A program made the translations under genes and the position numbers. 64,000 bases of DNA, from assembly GCF_028595325.1 (NCBI RefSeq), contig NZ_JAQQXR010000001.1, positions 1,178,001 to 1,242,000 of the forward strand, written 5' to 3'. The notes under the pieces are model-generated. The model made no database searches and was not told the origin of the DNA. It saw only the letters and a list, made by a program, of their open reading frames with translations. This stretch comes from Janthinobacterium fluminis (lineage in GTDB: Bacteria > Pseudomonadota > Gammaproteobacteria > Burkholderiales > Burkholderiaceae_D). This document shows positions 26,939 through 36,385 of this stretch, in pieces (the first letter of the stretch is position 1; every line of letters starts with the position of its first letter).

Positions 26939-29224
26939 CTAATTTGCAAAAATGATGCCGACATCCATGCTCGCGGGCGTGTATTCGTCCAGGCGGGCGC
27001 GCAGATTCGCCTCGCGCTGCGGCTGGAACAGGTCGTGGAAGGCGCCCATTTCCGACTCGTCGTCGGCGCCCTGGCGTATCTCGGCGGCGCAGTCCCGCGC
27101 CAACTGGCAATACGCCGGCGTGCCGTAGCGCATGCTGGTGAAGAGCGGGCGCACCCGCGCCGCCTCGCGGCGCTTTTCGGCGTCGCGCTCGGCGGCGGGG
27201 GCGCCCGGCATCGCCTCGTCGACGGCGGCGGCGCGCAAGTCCGGTTCGCAGTGGAAGCGGCGCGGCGTGCGCGAAGCCGGGCTGACGTAGCAGAAGCGCA
27301 GGCAGCCGGTTTGGCGCCGCGCCAATTGCAGCGGCCCCATGAAGATGCTGTTTTCGGCCAGTTCCAGCGCGTGCGCGGCGACGCTGCCCAGCACCGTGCT
27401 GCGGCTCAGCGACAGGCTGGCGAAGGCGATGCCGCCCTCGTCGCCCTCGATGGCGGCCAGCGCCAGGCCGGTGGCGTCGACGATGCTGTCGCTGATGGCG
27501 ATGCGCGCCGGGTCGCCCAGCACCTCGCTGGCGCTGACGCGTATCGTGCCGACGATGCTGTGTTCGATCTTGAACGCGGCGCGGCTGTCGATGATTTCCA
27601 GGCTGGGCTCATTGGGGCGCTGCGGCTCGCAGTCGCATTCCAGGCCCCAGCCCGGCACCAGCGTGCAGTGGCGTATCGTCACGTCGCACAGGTCGTCGGC
27701 CGCTTCGGCCGGGTCGGCTTCGGCGGCGCCCTCGGCGCCGTAGTCGCGGCCGCCATAAACCTGGATGCCGCGTCCGCTGATGAGCAGGCCGTCCAGCACC
27801 AGCCGGCTGCCGGCCTTGCCGCGCACGCTGAAGGCGTCGGCCTGGTCCGGCAGGTAGTCGAGCAGGCGCAGCACCGGCCGGGTCCAGCCGGTGGTGTCGC
27901 CGTCCGGCCGCAGCGGGCGCTGGCCGGCGCGGATTTGCAGGCTTTCGCCGGCGCCCAGCGTGACGGCCAGTTGCTCGCTGTAGACGCCGCTGTCGACGAT
28001 TTCGATGACGGCCGCGCGCGCCAGCGGGTCCGCCTCGCGCAAGTCGTGCCAGGCTTGCAGCGCGGCGTTGATGCTGTCGAGCTTTTCGCCGTGGCCGACG
28101 CGGAACAGCGCCGCGCCCTTCGGCTGCGACAGCGGCCGCGGGTACTCGCCGCCGCCCATGTCGGCGCTGAAGGCGTAGCGGTAGCTGACCCAGACGCGTT
28201 TCGGCACCCGCCGCTGCGGGAACATGATGCGCCCCAGTTGCGGGTCGAGCGCCACCTGTCCGGCGGCGACCTTGTAGCGCCAGCTCGACAAATCGGCCGC
28301 GACGACCTGTTCGGCGGGCACGGCCACCATCTCGGCCTTTTTCTGCCAGGCGACCATAATCAGCAGGCTGCGCTGCGCTCCGTAGATGTCGGGCGACGCC
28401 TGCGGCGGCAAGCCGGACGACGGCGGACGGAATTCCAGCGCGCGGCGGCGCAGCGGCACCGGCAGATTCAATTCGCCTGCAATCTGGCTGGCCGACGCTT
28501 CCGGCAGGGGGCGGTTGTAGAGCGGCGTGTCGTGGCCCAGCACATTGAAGGTGAAGCAATGCGCGCCAACGTCCTCCAGGCAGTTCGCCCGCGCCTGCGT
28601 CAGCGGATAGGTTTTCAGGCGCCAGACGAACAGGCCGACGCTGGGGATGTTGTGGCGCCCCGGCGTGCGCGTCGAGGCGATGCGGCGCACGTCGACGTTG
28701 TGGGCCTGGACGTCGAAGGGGCCGCCGATCAGGTCCAGCGCCGCGCCGCGGCGCAGATTGACGGTGCCGCCCCGCTCCAGGCGCCGGTGGTTCAGGTGCT
28801 GGGTCCAGCCCAGCAGGCTGAAGAACTCGACGGCGCGGGCCGGCCAGCCGGCGCCGTCGCCGGCCAGCAGTTCCAGCAGCGCCAGCGTGCCCTTGCGGCG
28901 CCGCGCCGCCAGCGTGTTGGCGATTTCCCGGCGCGGAAACACAGCCTTGTTCAAGCCGCGCGCCTGGGCGCCGCCGGCCGGGCCGCTGGCGCGCGCCGCG
29001 TTGACGGTGCGGTAGCCGATCAGGTCGCCGATATACGGCGCCACCCAGTCGTCGCAGGTTTCGATGAACCAGTTGTCGTAGAGCCGCGCGATATCGCTCT
29101 CCAGCACCGTGGCCTGGCCGGCGATGACGGCCAGCAGCGCCTTCAGCGGATACCCCTGCTCGGCGTCGCGCATGCGCTGCACCAGCGGCAGCAGTTCGTA
29201 CAGGCGGTCGGGATTGCGGTTCAT
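26939..29224 (-). CDS. eCIS tail protein: gpI-like N-terminus with beta-helix-like C-terminal part
   Basis: A 761-residue protein. The N-terminus (LYELLPLVQRMRDAEQGYPL, DNWFIETCDDWVAPYIGDLI) resembles P2 gpI-type tail/baseplate proteins. From about residue 430 onwards the sequence runs in short repeated beta turns (VIEIVDSGVYSEQLAVTLGA, LVLDGLLISGRGIQVYGG, IAISDSIVDATGLALAAIEG), as in right-handed parallel beta-helices. The C-terminus ends EYTPASMDVGIIFAN. It probably joins baseplate to a fibre- or spike-like exterior; receptor binding is an inference. The start ATG 29224 overlaps the preceding stop (ATGA). The frame is open far upstream only as a shadow of that gene. Confidence 0.8.
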   Translation of the reverse strand: MNRNPDRLYELLPLVQRMRDAEQGYPLKALLAVIAGQATVLESDIARLYDNWFIETCDDWVAPYIGDLIGYRTVNAARASGPAGGAQARGLNKAVFPRREIANTLAARRRKGTLALLELLAGDGAGWPARAVEFFSLLGWTQHLNHRRLERGGTVNLRRGAALDLIGGPFDVQAHNVDVRRIASTRTPGRHNIPSVGLFVWRLKTYPLTQARANCLEDVGAHCFTFNVLGHDTPLYNRPLPEASASQIAGELNLPVPLRRRALEFRPPSSGLPPQASPDIYGAQRSLLIMVAWQKKAEMVAVPAEQVVAADLSSWRYKVAAGQVALDPQLGRIMFPQRRVPKRVWVSYRYAFSADMGGGEYPRPLSQPKGAALFRVGHGEKLDSINAALQAWHDLREADPLARAAVIEIVDSGVYSEQLAVTLGAGESLQIRAGQRPLRPDGDTTGWTRPVLRLLDYLPDQADAFSVRGKAGSRLVLDGLLISGRGIQVYGGRDYGAEGAAEADPAEAADDLCDVTIRHCTLVPGWGLECDCEPQRPNEPSLEIIDSRAAFKIEHSIVGTIRVSASEVLGDPARIAISDSIVDATGLALAAIEGDEGGIAFASLSLSRSTVLGSVAAHALELAENSIFMGPLQLARRQTGCLRFCYVSPASRTPRRFHCEPDLRAAAVDEAMPGAPAAERDAEKRREAARVRPLFTSMRYGTPAYCQLARDCAAEIRQGADDESEMGAFHDLFQPQREANLRARLDEYTPASMDVGIIFAN

Positions 29225-32200
29225 GCTGCGATCTCCTGCAAAATCAGCGTGTCGGCCACGTCCGGCGCCAGGTAGGCGATCTGCGCCGGCTGCAAGGCGC
29301 CGTCCTCGACGCCGCCCAGCGAGATAGCGATGCGCTGGCGCAGCTCCAGCTGGGCCGCCTGGACCGACTTGAAGCCCTCCAGCAGCGCCGCTTCCGAAAT
29401 GGCGTCGAAGACGTCCAGGTCGACCCAGGCGACGCCGCGCACGCCCTGCAGCACGGCGATGGCGGCCGAGGCGAACAGGTCGCGCCCCAGTTCCAGCGCG
29501 TCGAAGCCGAATGCGGCCAGCATCGCCCGGCGTAACTGCGCTTCGACGGCCTCCCACAGGTAGTCCGGCTCCAGCCGCACGCGCGCCGCCACCACCAGCG
29601 CCAGCCGTTCGCGCACCTGCAGGCGGATCGGCAGGCTCGGGTCGCCGAGGCGGTGCAGCGCGGCGCGCAGGTTGCGCAGCAAGTCCGAGCTGGCGTCGAT
29701 GGGAATATCGTCGGCGCCGGCTATGCTCAGGTGTACCACCTCGCGCCGCCCGTCCGAGCGGGCCGTGGCGCTGGCCTTGCCGACGCCGCCGAAGGTGCGG
29801 GCGAAATCGGCGTGGTCCTGCACCGACACCAGCCGGTCCAGCGCCATCACGGCCAGCGGCGCGTTGGCGCGCGCCTGGTCGCGGCTTTCCGGGTCGGCGC
29901 CGCCGGACGCGCGCAGCGGATTGATGACGCTCTTGGCCCCCAGCGGACGGGTGGCCAGCAGGCTGATTTGCTCGGCCTTGACGTTGCCCGGCTTGCCGAT
30001 GCCATTGCGGTAGACGGCGCGGACGTTTTCCTGGCCGCCGGGCAGGCGCGCGCCGGCCCGGCCGTTGCCGAAGACGACGGCCGTCTTGCCGTCGTCGCCG
30101 GTGCGCGTGACGAATTTGCGCTCCCGCGGTCCCAGTCCGGCCAGCGTGTCGGCCTCGTGCCACTCGATGTCGTTGACGCGCAGCGTCAGGCTGGACGCGA
30201 CCCCGGCCGCCGTGGGCGCCGACACATACGTCAGCGGCGCCTGCTTCAGCGTGAAACTCTGCAGCGCCTTGGCGGCATCGCCGCTGCCGAGTATCTCCTG
30301 GCGCGTCTCGCCGTGCGTCGCCTTGACGACGTTGGCGCGGATTTTCACCGTCGCGCGCTTGAATTTGTACGCCAGCGCGTTGGCGAACTCCAGATAGGTG
30401 TGCACGCTCTCGCCCGGCAGCGCGATCAGATTGTCGCCCTGGACCAGCGCCACGGGCGGCGCCGCCGCGCCCGCCGCCGCGACGATCTCCGTCAGCAAGC
30501 CCCCCGGGCCGGCGCCGGCGGCCGCCAGGCCGGGGTTGGGATTGGGCGGCGCGGCCGCCGCCACCCGCACGACGTCCTGGGTGACGCCGCTCAGCATCAG
30601 CAGCTCGCTGGCCATGACCCCGGCGACGGCGCGCCCGCGGTCGTCCTTGACGTCGCTGCGTTCGCCCGACACGATCACCCAGCGCCCCGCCTCCAGCCCC
30701 TCGTACAGGCCGGCCAGCTCGACGTGGTCGCCGCACACGTCGTCGCCGATCGGCATCTCGGCCAGTTCCAGCTTGTCGCTGTGCGCATACACGACGGTGG
30801 CGCGGATCGCGCTGAAGTCGTCGCCCTTGTCGGGCGACTTGCGGTTCGGCTGCTCGATCCAGACGCCGTCGGACATGTTGCTGGCCTGCAGCAGCGGGAC
30901 GCGGGTGGTCTTGCCGGTCATGCCGTACTCGGCCCGCGTGCGCGTGGTGTCCGGCTTGCCGGCCCAGAAAAATTGGGTTTGCTGGGTCGTCAGCATGCTC
31001 ACATACGGCGTGCTGACGATCAGCCAACTGTTCGGCAAAATCTTCTCATAGGCGGCGTCCAGGTACACCGCACTGCGTTCCTCATGGTAGATCAGGGTGC
31101 TGGTCGGCACGGTGGTGCCGCCCAACACCTCCTCGACGACGGGCCAGTCGCCGATGACCGTCACCTCGCCACTTTGCGACACACGCGTGCGCTTTTGCGC
31201 GTTGTGGCCGAACAGCGGCGCCTGGATGCGCATGGCGAACACCTCGACCGGCTCCGGCTTGCCGGCCGGGGCGTGGCGCCACGCCTGGTACAGGCTGCGC
31301 GAGAGCGCCGGCCGCAGGCTCGCCAGCAGGCGCGTCTTGATGTCCGAACGGGGCGCGTAGGTGGCGCCGACCTGCCGCGCCAGGCGTTTGCTGTTGGCGG
31401 GCTGCAGCGAGCGCGGCCGCAGCAGCGCGGGAATCAGCGGCCCCACGGCGGCCTGGCTCAACACCGCCATATTGGCGCCGGCGCTCAAGCCGAACTCCTT
31501 CTCGAACAAATCCAGTAACGCGTTTTCATTGAGCAGGCCGATGCCCAGATAGCGGAACGCTTCCAGGAAGTAGGCGCTCAGCCAGGCCCGCACCTCCTTG
31601 TCGCCCAGCTTCAGCAACGCGGTGCCGGCCAGCTTGAAGGCCATGTATTTCACTAGCACGCTCTTGTAGTCGTCGGCCTGCTGCCCTTCGAGTTCGTCGC
31701 TGGACTCGATGTAATCGTCCAGCTCCGGCAGCAACGTTTCCAGCGCCAGGTGCAAATCGAACAGGCTGTCGACGACGGCAATCTGCAGCGGGTCATTCTT
31801 CGGCAGGCAGCGCCACTCGACGTCGGCGTAGGCGGCGCTGATGTCGCTCCAGGCCGTCAATATAGGTTTCAGCTTGGTCGGCAGTTGCAAGCTCACCAGC
31901 GTTTCGTTGGCGGCGCTGTCGGGCGCCACCGCGGCGACCTTGCGCATGACTTGCTGGCCCGGCTGCCGGCCGAAGGTCAGCAGCAGCACATCGTTCCTGG
32001 CCAGGCCGATGGCGGCCCCCTTGAAACGCATCTGCTCCAGATAGCTGGCGTTCGACGCCAGCAGCCGCAGCGGCCGCTGCATGCGCGGCCCCAGCTCGTT
32101 CCATTCGACGCGCGCGCTCAGCGGCTCGGCCGTCTCGAAAGCCTGCATCTGCTCGCCAGGCGCCGGCACGCTGTTGACGCGCGCGCCCTTCGGTATCTCG

Positions 32201-32643
32201 ACGGGCACCGCGTCCTTTTCCAGCGCGTAGGCGAGGTAGACGCTGGCGGCGACGCCGGGCCGCAGCGCGTAGCCGACCAGCCGCGCCAGCTCCAGCACGG
32301 AGCGGCGTTCCGTGGCGCAGCGCAGATAGCCCTCGTTGGCGATGCGCTCCTGGTAAAAGCTCAGCACGTCGGCGCCGACGGCCCAGGCGTCGAGCAGCGC
32401 GATCGAGAAGTCGGACGGCTCGCGGGTTTTCAGGCCGGCCAGGTCGAGCCGGCCTTCATGGCCCATTTGCCGGCCGGCCTCCTGGAAAAAGGCCGCACTG
32501 GACAATTGCGCGCGCATGCTGTCGAAGAAGGTGGCATAGGTGCCGACGCGATAGCGCAGCGCGCCCAGGCCGGCGCGGTTGCTACGGTCCAGCGGCGTCA
32601 GCACTTGCGGCCCCAGGCAGCAATCGCAGGGTACATCGCTCAT
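29221..32643 (-). CDS. eCIS baseplate assembly protein (Afp12-like)
   Basis: A 1140-residue large baseplate protein. Near the N-terminus: DFSIALLDAWAVGADVLSFY and QERIANEGYLRCATERRSVL, the motif shared by putative baseplate assembly proteins of eCIS. The C-terminal part (LVSVQDHADFARTFGGVGKA, LRNLRAALHRLGDPSLPIRL) is baseplate-J-like. By analogy with Afp/PVC it forms the wedge or outer rim of the baseplate together with the preceding gene product. ATG 32643 overlaps the upstream stop (ATGA). Internal Ala/Gly-rich stretches near residues 700-730 are probably flexible loops. Confidence 0.88.
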   Translation of the reverse strand: MSDVPCDCCLGPQVLTPLDRSNRAGLGALRYRVGTYATFFDSMRAQLSSAAFFQEAGRQMGHEGRLDLAGLKTREPSDFSIALLDAWAVGADVLSFYQERIANEGYLRCATERRSVLELARLVGYALRPGVAASVYLAYALEKDAVPVEIPKGARVNSVPAPGEQMQAFETAEPLSARVEWNELGPRMQRPLRLLASNASYLEQMRFKGAAIGLARNDVLLLTFGRQPGQQVMRKVAAVAPDSAANETLVSLQLPTKLKPILTAWSDISAAYADVEWRCLPKNDPLQIAVVDSLFDLHLALETLLPELDDYIESSDELEGQQADDYKSVLVKYMAFKLAGTALLKLGDKEVRAWLSAYFLEAFRYLGIGLLNENALLDLFEKEFGLSAGANMAVLSQAAVGPLIPALLRPRSLQPANSKRLARQVGATYAPRSDIKTRLLASLRPALSRSLYQAWRHAPAGKPEPVEVFAMRIQAPLFGHNAQKRTRVSQSGEVTVIGDWPVVEEVLGGTTVPTSTLIYHEERSAVYLDAAYEKILPNSWLIVSTPYVSMLTTQQTQFFWAGKPDTTRTRAEYGMTGKTTRVPLLQASNMSDGVWIEQPNRKSPDKGDDFSAIRATVVYAHSDKLELAEMPIGDDVCGDHVELAGLYEGLEAGRWVIVSGERSDVKDDRGRAVAGVMASELLMLSGVTQDVVRVAAAAPPNPNPGLAAAGAGPGGLLTEIVAAAGAAAPPVALVQGDNLIALPGESVHTYLEFANALAYKFKRATVKIRANVVKATHGETRQEILGSGDAAKALQSFTLKQAPLTYVSAPTAAGVASSLTLRVNDIEWHEADTLAGLGPRERKFVTRTGDDGKTAVVFGNGRAGARLPGGQENVRAVYRNGIGKPGNVKAEQISLLATRPLGAKSVINPLRASGGADPESRDQARANAPLAVMALDRLVSVQDHADFARTFGGVGKASATARSDGRREVVHLSIAGADDIPIDASSDLLRNLRAALHRLGDPSLPIRLQVRERLALVVAARVRLEPDYLWEAVEAQLRRAMLAAFGFDALELGRDLFASAAIAVLQGVRGVAWVDLDVFDAISEAALLEGFKSVQAAQLELRQRIAISLGGVEDGALQPAQIAYLAPDVADTLILQEIAA

Positions 32644-35207
32644 CGTCCACCTCCGAGTATCAAGGTCAGGGCGCCGTTTTCCGGGAAATCCGGGTCGTTG
32701 TCGAGTTGCGCGATTTCCGTCGGCCCCAGCGCCAGCGTGCCCTCGGCGATGGCCGGGTCCAGCTGCGGCGTGGCCGCCAGCGGATCGTCCGGCACGTCCA
32801 GGCGCTGCAGGCGCAGCACCTTGACGCGCTCGACGCCTTCGACGCCGGCTGCGGCGGCGACGATGCGCGACAGGTGCAGGCCGTCGCCGAAGCTCAGGCG
32901 GTCCGGGTGGAACAGGCCCCGTTCGCCGTTCGGCAACTGGCGGTTGCCCAGCACCTGCTGCAATCTGGCGCGCACCTCGCCGCGCGTGTAATGGGCCAGC
33001 ACACAAATGTGCAGCGTCAGGGAAATCGGCACATAGCGCGCCTGCACCACGGCGAGGTCGTGGCCGATGCGCCGGTAAGGCTGCAAGGCCGCCTCGATCT
33101 CCTCGCGCAGCGGCTGGACCAGCGTTTCGACGCCCAGCGGATCGACCGCCACCCTGGCCTCGTACCAGCTGCCGGTCCAGCTCAGGTCGGCGGCGGCGCG
33201 CTGGATGCTGGCGTTCTGCTGGGCCAGCTCGGCGTAGTCGGCGGCCGTGACGGCGCGCAGGCGCTGCTTGCGGAAGGCGCCCGGTGCGAACAGCTTGACT
33301 TCGGCCAGCGGCTCGGGCTCGACGCCGCCCTGCGCCGGCAGCGGGTTGCGCACCATCAGCGCGGCGCCGTCGATCAGGCCGGGCCGGTACACCATATAAG
33401 TGATGGCGTCGCGCCCGACATTGCCGGCGGCGCCGCCGCCGACCCGGTAGCGCGTGTCGAAGACGGCGCCGGCGGCCGGCTGGCGCCCCAGCTCACCGTC
33501 GCCAAAGCGCAGGTGGGCATTGCGCTCGTCGTCCATTTCGACGACGAAGTGGCGCTCGCCGACGCCGCTGGCGAGCAAATCGTAGCGCGCCTGCCAGCCC
33601 GCATCGGCGGCGCCGGCCTGCCGCTGCGCCAGTGCCAGATCCGGCAGCGCCTGGCGCGGGTCTTGCGCCAGCATGGCCTGTGCCGAGGCCGACGGCTGGA
33701 ACGGCACGCGGTAAGTGAGTGCACGGTGTTTCAGGCGCGGACGGAAGGGCTGCGGCACGCTGCTGGTTTCGATGACGCTGCCCTCGCAGGCGCACTCGCC
33801 CAGCTCCGTGCGCACCAGCACCGGCCCGAGCGGATCGGGCGGCGCGCGGCGGCCGTGGTCGACCAGCACGACATTGCCGCGCGCGACCGTGATGTCGGCG
33901 ATCCGCGCGCAGTCGTACTGCGCCGGAAGCCGCGCCGACAGGCACAGCGAGAACGGCAAGGCGTCGCCGGCCGCCCACTCGATTTCCAGCACCGGCTGGC
34001 GGAACAACTGGTCCAGCGCCGGCGTCACGCTGGTCAGCAGCACGGCGTGGCGGCGCGCCGGATCGGCGTCGGCCGGGGCGCCCGTCGTCGCGCCCTTGAC
34101 TTCCTCGAAGATCAGCACGTCGCCGGCGTGCAAGTCCAGCACCCGCCCGGCGTCCGGCGCCGCCTCGTCGTCGCTCCACTGCGGCCCGTCGATCAGGCTG
34201 GCGCGGGTGGCCCCCCTGGACAGACAGCATTCGGTGTCACCCCAGGTATAGAAGTGCATCGTGCTGTGGGCGGCGCGGGCGCGTATGCCTTCCGCCCCGC
34301 CGGCGGCGACGGGCTCGAAGACGTCGTAAGCCTGCGGCGGGTATTTCGCCAGCAGTTCGTGCGGCAGCACCCTTCCCTGCTCGGCTTCCAGCGCGGCGAA
34401 GCCGGTGATGAAGTAGCAATCCACCAGCAGCAAGGGGCCGATATCGCTGTCCGTGTCCAGCGTCACGAAGGCGCGCGCGTTGCAACCCTCGTGCATGCGG
34501 TAGTCGATCAGGCGCACGTGGCGGCGCACCGAGATGCGCTGGCGCGCCGTGTCCAGATAGGCTTCGGTGGCGACGGCGTCCTGATAATAGCTGAGGTAGT
34601 CGGCCGTGTAGGCCAGCAGTTCCACCAGCGTCACGCCAAGGTCGGGGACGTGGCGCTCCTGCCAACCCGGCATCGTCAGCGCCATGCGGTCCAACATCAT
34701 CTGGCGCAGGCTGGCGTAGTCCTTGGCAAGGTAGTCGATTTCGGGCGCCGGCGCGAACGCCGGCGGGCAGTCCGGCTGCACGCGGCAATCCTGGTCGGCG
34801 GCGCAGTCGAGGCGGAAACGGAAGTCGAGGCAGGCGTAACGCGGGTCGAGGCCGGGAAACGGCCGGTAAGCCGCCCCTTCCTGCGCCGTCACCCGCTCGA
34901 CGAAGCACAGCCGGTAAGTCGAGTAGTCGCCGATCCTGTCCAGCGTGATGCGCAGGCAGTCGTCCTGGTCCGGGTCGCCGGAACGGTCGATCTCCACCCT
35001 CAGCACGCGGAGGTCGCGGATGCGCCGGCCGCCTTCGATGCGCACGTTGGCGACGCCGATACCCTCGGGGATGCTACCGAAGAAGTGCACGCACAGGTAG
35101 CGCTGCTCGTCCGACACTTCGAGAAAGTCGACGCCATTCCAGCGCGGATGCTGGAACAGGTGGCGGCGGCGCCATGACTGGCGGCAGGCCAGGTCGCTAG
35201 ATCGCAT
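32640..35207 (-). CDS. eCIS baseplate assembly protein (Afp11-like)
   Basis: An 855-residue baseplate protein with EIDYLAKDYASLRQMMLDRM and GVTLVELLAYTADYLSYYQD, then AVATEAYLDTARQRISVRRH, the hallmark of putative baseplate assembly proteins (Afp11/Pvc11 group). The C-terminal half contains a baseplate-J-like region (VTAADYAELAQQNASIQRAA) and a gp6-like domain near RIGHDLAVVQARYVPISLTL. It should form the inner baseplate wedge with gp25 and the Afp12-like protein. The start overlaps the gp25 gene by 11 bp. Both large wedge genes are intact. Confidence 0.88.
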   Translation of the reverse strand: MRSSDLACRQSWRRRHLFQHPRWNGVDFLEVSDEQRYLCVHFFGSIPEGIGVANVRIEGGRRIRDLRVLRVEIDRSGDPDQDDCLRITLDRIGDYSTYRLCFVERVTAQEGAAYRPFPGLDPRYACLDFRFRLDCAADQDCRVQPDCPPAFAPAPEIDYLAKDYASLRQMMLDRMALTMPGWQERHVPDLGVTLVELLAYTADYLSYYQDAVATEAYLDTARQRISVRRHVRLIDYRMHEGCNARAFVTLDTDSDIGPLLLVDCYFITGFAALEAEQGRVLPHELLAKYPPQAYDVFEPVAAGGAEGIRARAAHSTMHFYTWGDTECCLSRGATRASLIDGPQWSDDEAAPDAGRVLDLHAGDVLIFEEVKGATTGAPADADPARRHAVLLTSVTPALDQLFRQPVLEIEWAAGDALPFSLCLSARLPAQYDCARIADITVARGNVVLVDHGRRAPPDPLGPVLVRTELGECACEGSVIETSSVPQPFRPRLKHRALTYRVPFQPSASAQAMLAQDPRQALPDLALAQRQAGAADAGWQARYDLLASGVGERHFVVEMDDERNAHLRFGDGELGRQPAAGAVFDTRYRVGGGAAGNVGRDAITYMVYRPGLIDGAALMVRNPLPAQGGVEPEPLAEVKLFAPGAFRKQRLRAVTAADYAELAQQNASIQRAAADLSWTGSWYEARVAVDPLGVETLVQPLREEIEAALQPYRRIGHDLAVVQARYVPISLTLHICVLAHYTRGEVRARLQQVLGNRQLPNGERGLFHPDRLSFGDGLHLSRIVAAAAGVEGVERVKVLRLQRLDVPDDPLAATPQLDPAIAEGTLALGPTEIAQLDNDPDFPENGALTLILGGGR

Positions 35208-35565
35208 TGCCCACCTCCCTCACAAAACTGGCGCGGCGCGTTTCGCCGCCACGGCGCAGCGCGTAGACGACGTCGATGCTCAGCGTGCCGTCGCGGCTGA
35301 GCACCTCCAGCTGGCGCACCTCGATCAAATCGCCCAGCCAGCGCTGCAAGCCGGCCTGTATGGTGAATTGCAGTGCCGTCGCCAGCTCCGGGCTGTTCGG
35401 CTCGAACACCTTGGCCAGCAGGCCGCTGCCGAAATCGGGCCGGTTGACGCGCTCGCCGGCGTTGGTGAACAAGAACTGCTCGATCATGTCGCGGATATGG
35501 TCGGCGTCGTCGGTGCCCGCGGTGCGGCCCCGGCTGTCGAAATGAAACGGGAAATCGATATTCAT
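35197..35565 (-). CDS. eCIS baseplate wedge protein, gp25 family
   Basis: A 122-residue GPW/gp25-family protein: MNIDFPFHFDSRGRTAGTDD, IRDMIEQFLFTNAGERVNRP and DFGSGLLAKVFEPNSPELAT, closely matching the gp25 core in which the conserved Glu-Arg nucleates the sheath on the baseplate (the EPN motif is present). The length is typical. ATG 35565 overlaps the preceding stop (ATGA). The frame stays open to 35850 only as a shadow of the PAAR-like gene. Confidence 0.93.
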   Translation of the reverse strand: MNIDFPFHFDSRGRTAGTDDADHIRDMIEQFLFTNAGERVNRPDFGSGLLAKVFEPNSPELATALQFTIQAGLQRWLGDLIEVRQLEVLSRDGTLSIDVVYALRRGGETRRASFVREVGNAI

Positions 35566-35888
35566 CACGTCCCCTTGACCCTGAGCTGTGTCACGACGAT
35601 ATTCAGCGGCGTGCCCGTCGGCACGCAGGTGGCCTGGCTGTCCTGCAGCAGCACCGGCACGCCGCCGGCGCGCACCCGCGTCGCCGCGCTGAGCCACTGG
35701 GCGCTGACGCAAGGCCCGTTGCCGGCCGTCGGCGGCGGCAGCGCGCAGCCGGCCACCACGTGCGGCGCCGCCTGCGTGACGATAGGCTGGCCGCCGACGC
35801 GCACGCGCGGGTTCGGCGCCGTCGCCTGCGCCTGGCCGCCATGCGCGCACAGGACCGTGGCGCCCACATGCAACAGGAATCCGGCCAT
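35565..35888 (-). CDS. PAAR-like spike-tip protein
   Basis: A 107-residue protein. MAGFLLHVGATVLCAHGGQA and VRVGGQPIVTQAAPHVVAGC, then GGVPVLLQDSQATCVPTGTP, match the PAAR-like/DUF4280-type cone proteins that sharpen the spike of contractile systems. Cys and His residues (at least three Cys) could hold the tip metal. The position directly after the gp5-like spike gene supports the call. The ATG at 35888 is preferred over an overlapping GTG at 35891 because of its spacing from GGAGGTGAT. It may also be a docking point for cargo (inference). Confidence 0.85.
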   Translation of the reverse strand: MAGFLLHVGATVLCAHGGQAQATAPNPRVRVGGQPIVTQAAPHVVAGCALPPPTAGNGPCVSAQWLSAATRVRAGGVPVLLQDSQATCVPTGTPLNIVVTQLRVKGT

Positions 35889-36385
35889 CACATCACCTCC
35901 AGCGCGCTGCCGTTGATCGACACTTGCGGGCCGCTCAGCTTAATGCTGGCGCCCATGCCGTTGTCGATCTCGATGCCGGTGGCGCTGATCACCACCTTCA
36001 TGCCCAGCGTCGTCTCTATCTTCACGCCGCCGGCTCCCGGCATGTCGTTCAAGGTCACGGTGACGGCGTCCGTCTTCAGCACCTTCATCTCGGCCACGCC
36101 GGGCGAGGCCGGCACTTCGCCCTGGGCCCAGAAGCAGCCGGTCCAGATCGGATAGTCGGGGTCGCCGTGCTCGAACTCGATCCACACCCAGGCGTCGGTC
36201 GGCGGCACCAGGAACAGGCCGACGCTTTTGCCGGCGTAGGGCAGCGCCGGCAGCGCCCAGCCGCTCTCATTGTCGCCAAAGACGTCCTGCACCTTGGCGC
36301 GCACCCGCCCCAGCATCAGCGGGTCGCGATTGTCGCTGACGACGCCGCGGAACTTGCCGAACAGGGGGCCGGCCGGCGCGCTCAT
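35888..36385 (-). CDS. eCIS spike protein (gp5/gpV-like OB-fold)
   Basis: A 165-residue spike with an N-terminal OB domain: GKFRGVVSDNRDPLMLGRVR, GWALPALPYAGKSVGLFLVP and DAWVWIEFEHGDPDYPIWTG, followed by a beta-helical stalk (VTVTLNDMPGAGGVKIETTL, KVVISATGIEIDNGMGASIK). This is the layout of gpV, VgrG-C and Afp8-type spikes, but the hub half is a separate gene just upstream. The start overlaps the stop of that hub gene (ATGA). The stalk is short, so the needle is compact. Confidence 0.92.
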   Translation of the reverse strand: MSAPAGPLFGKFRGVVSDNRDPLMLGRVRAKVQDVFGDNESGWALPALPYAGKSVGLFLVPPTDAWVWIEFEHGDPDYPIWTGCFWAQGEVPASPGVAEMKVLKTDAVTVTLNDMPGAGGVKIETTLGMKVVISATGIEIDNGMGASIKLSGPQVSINGSALEVM

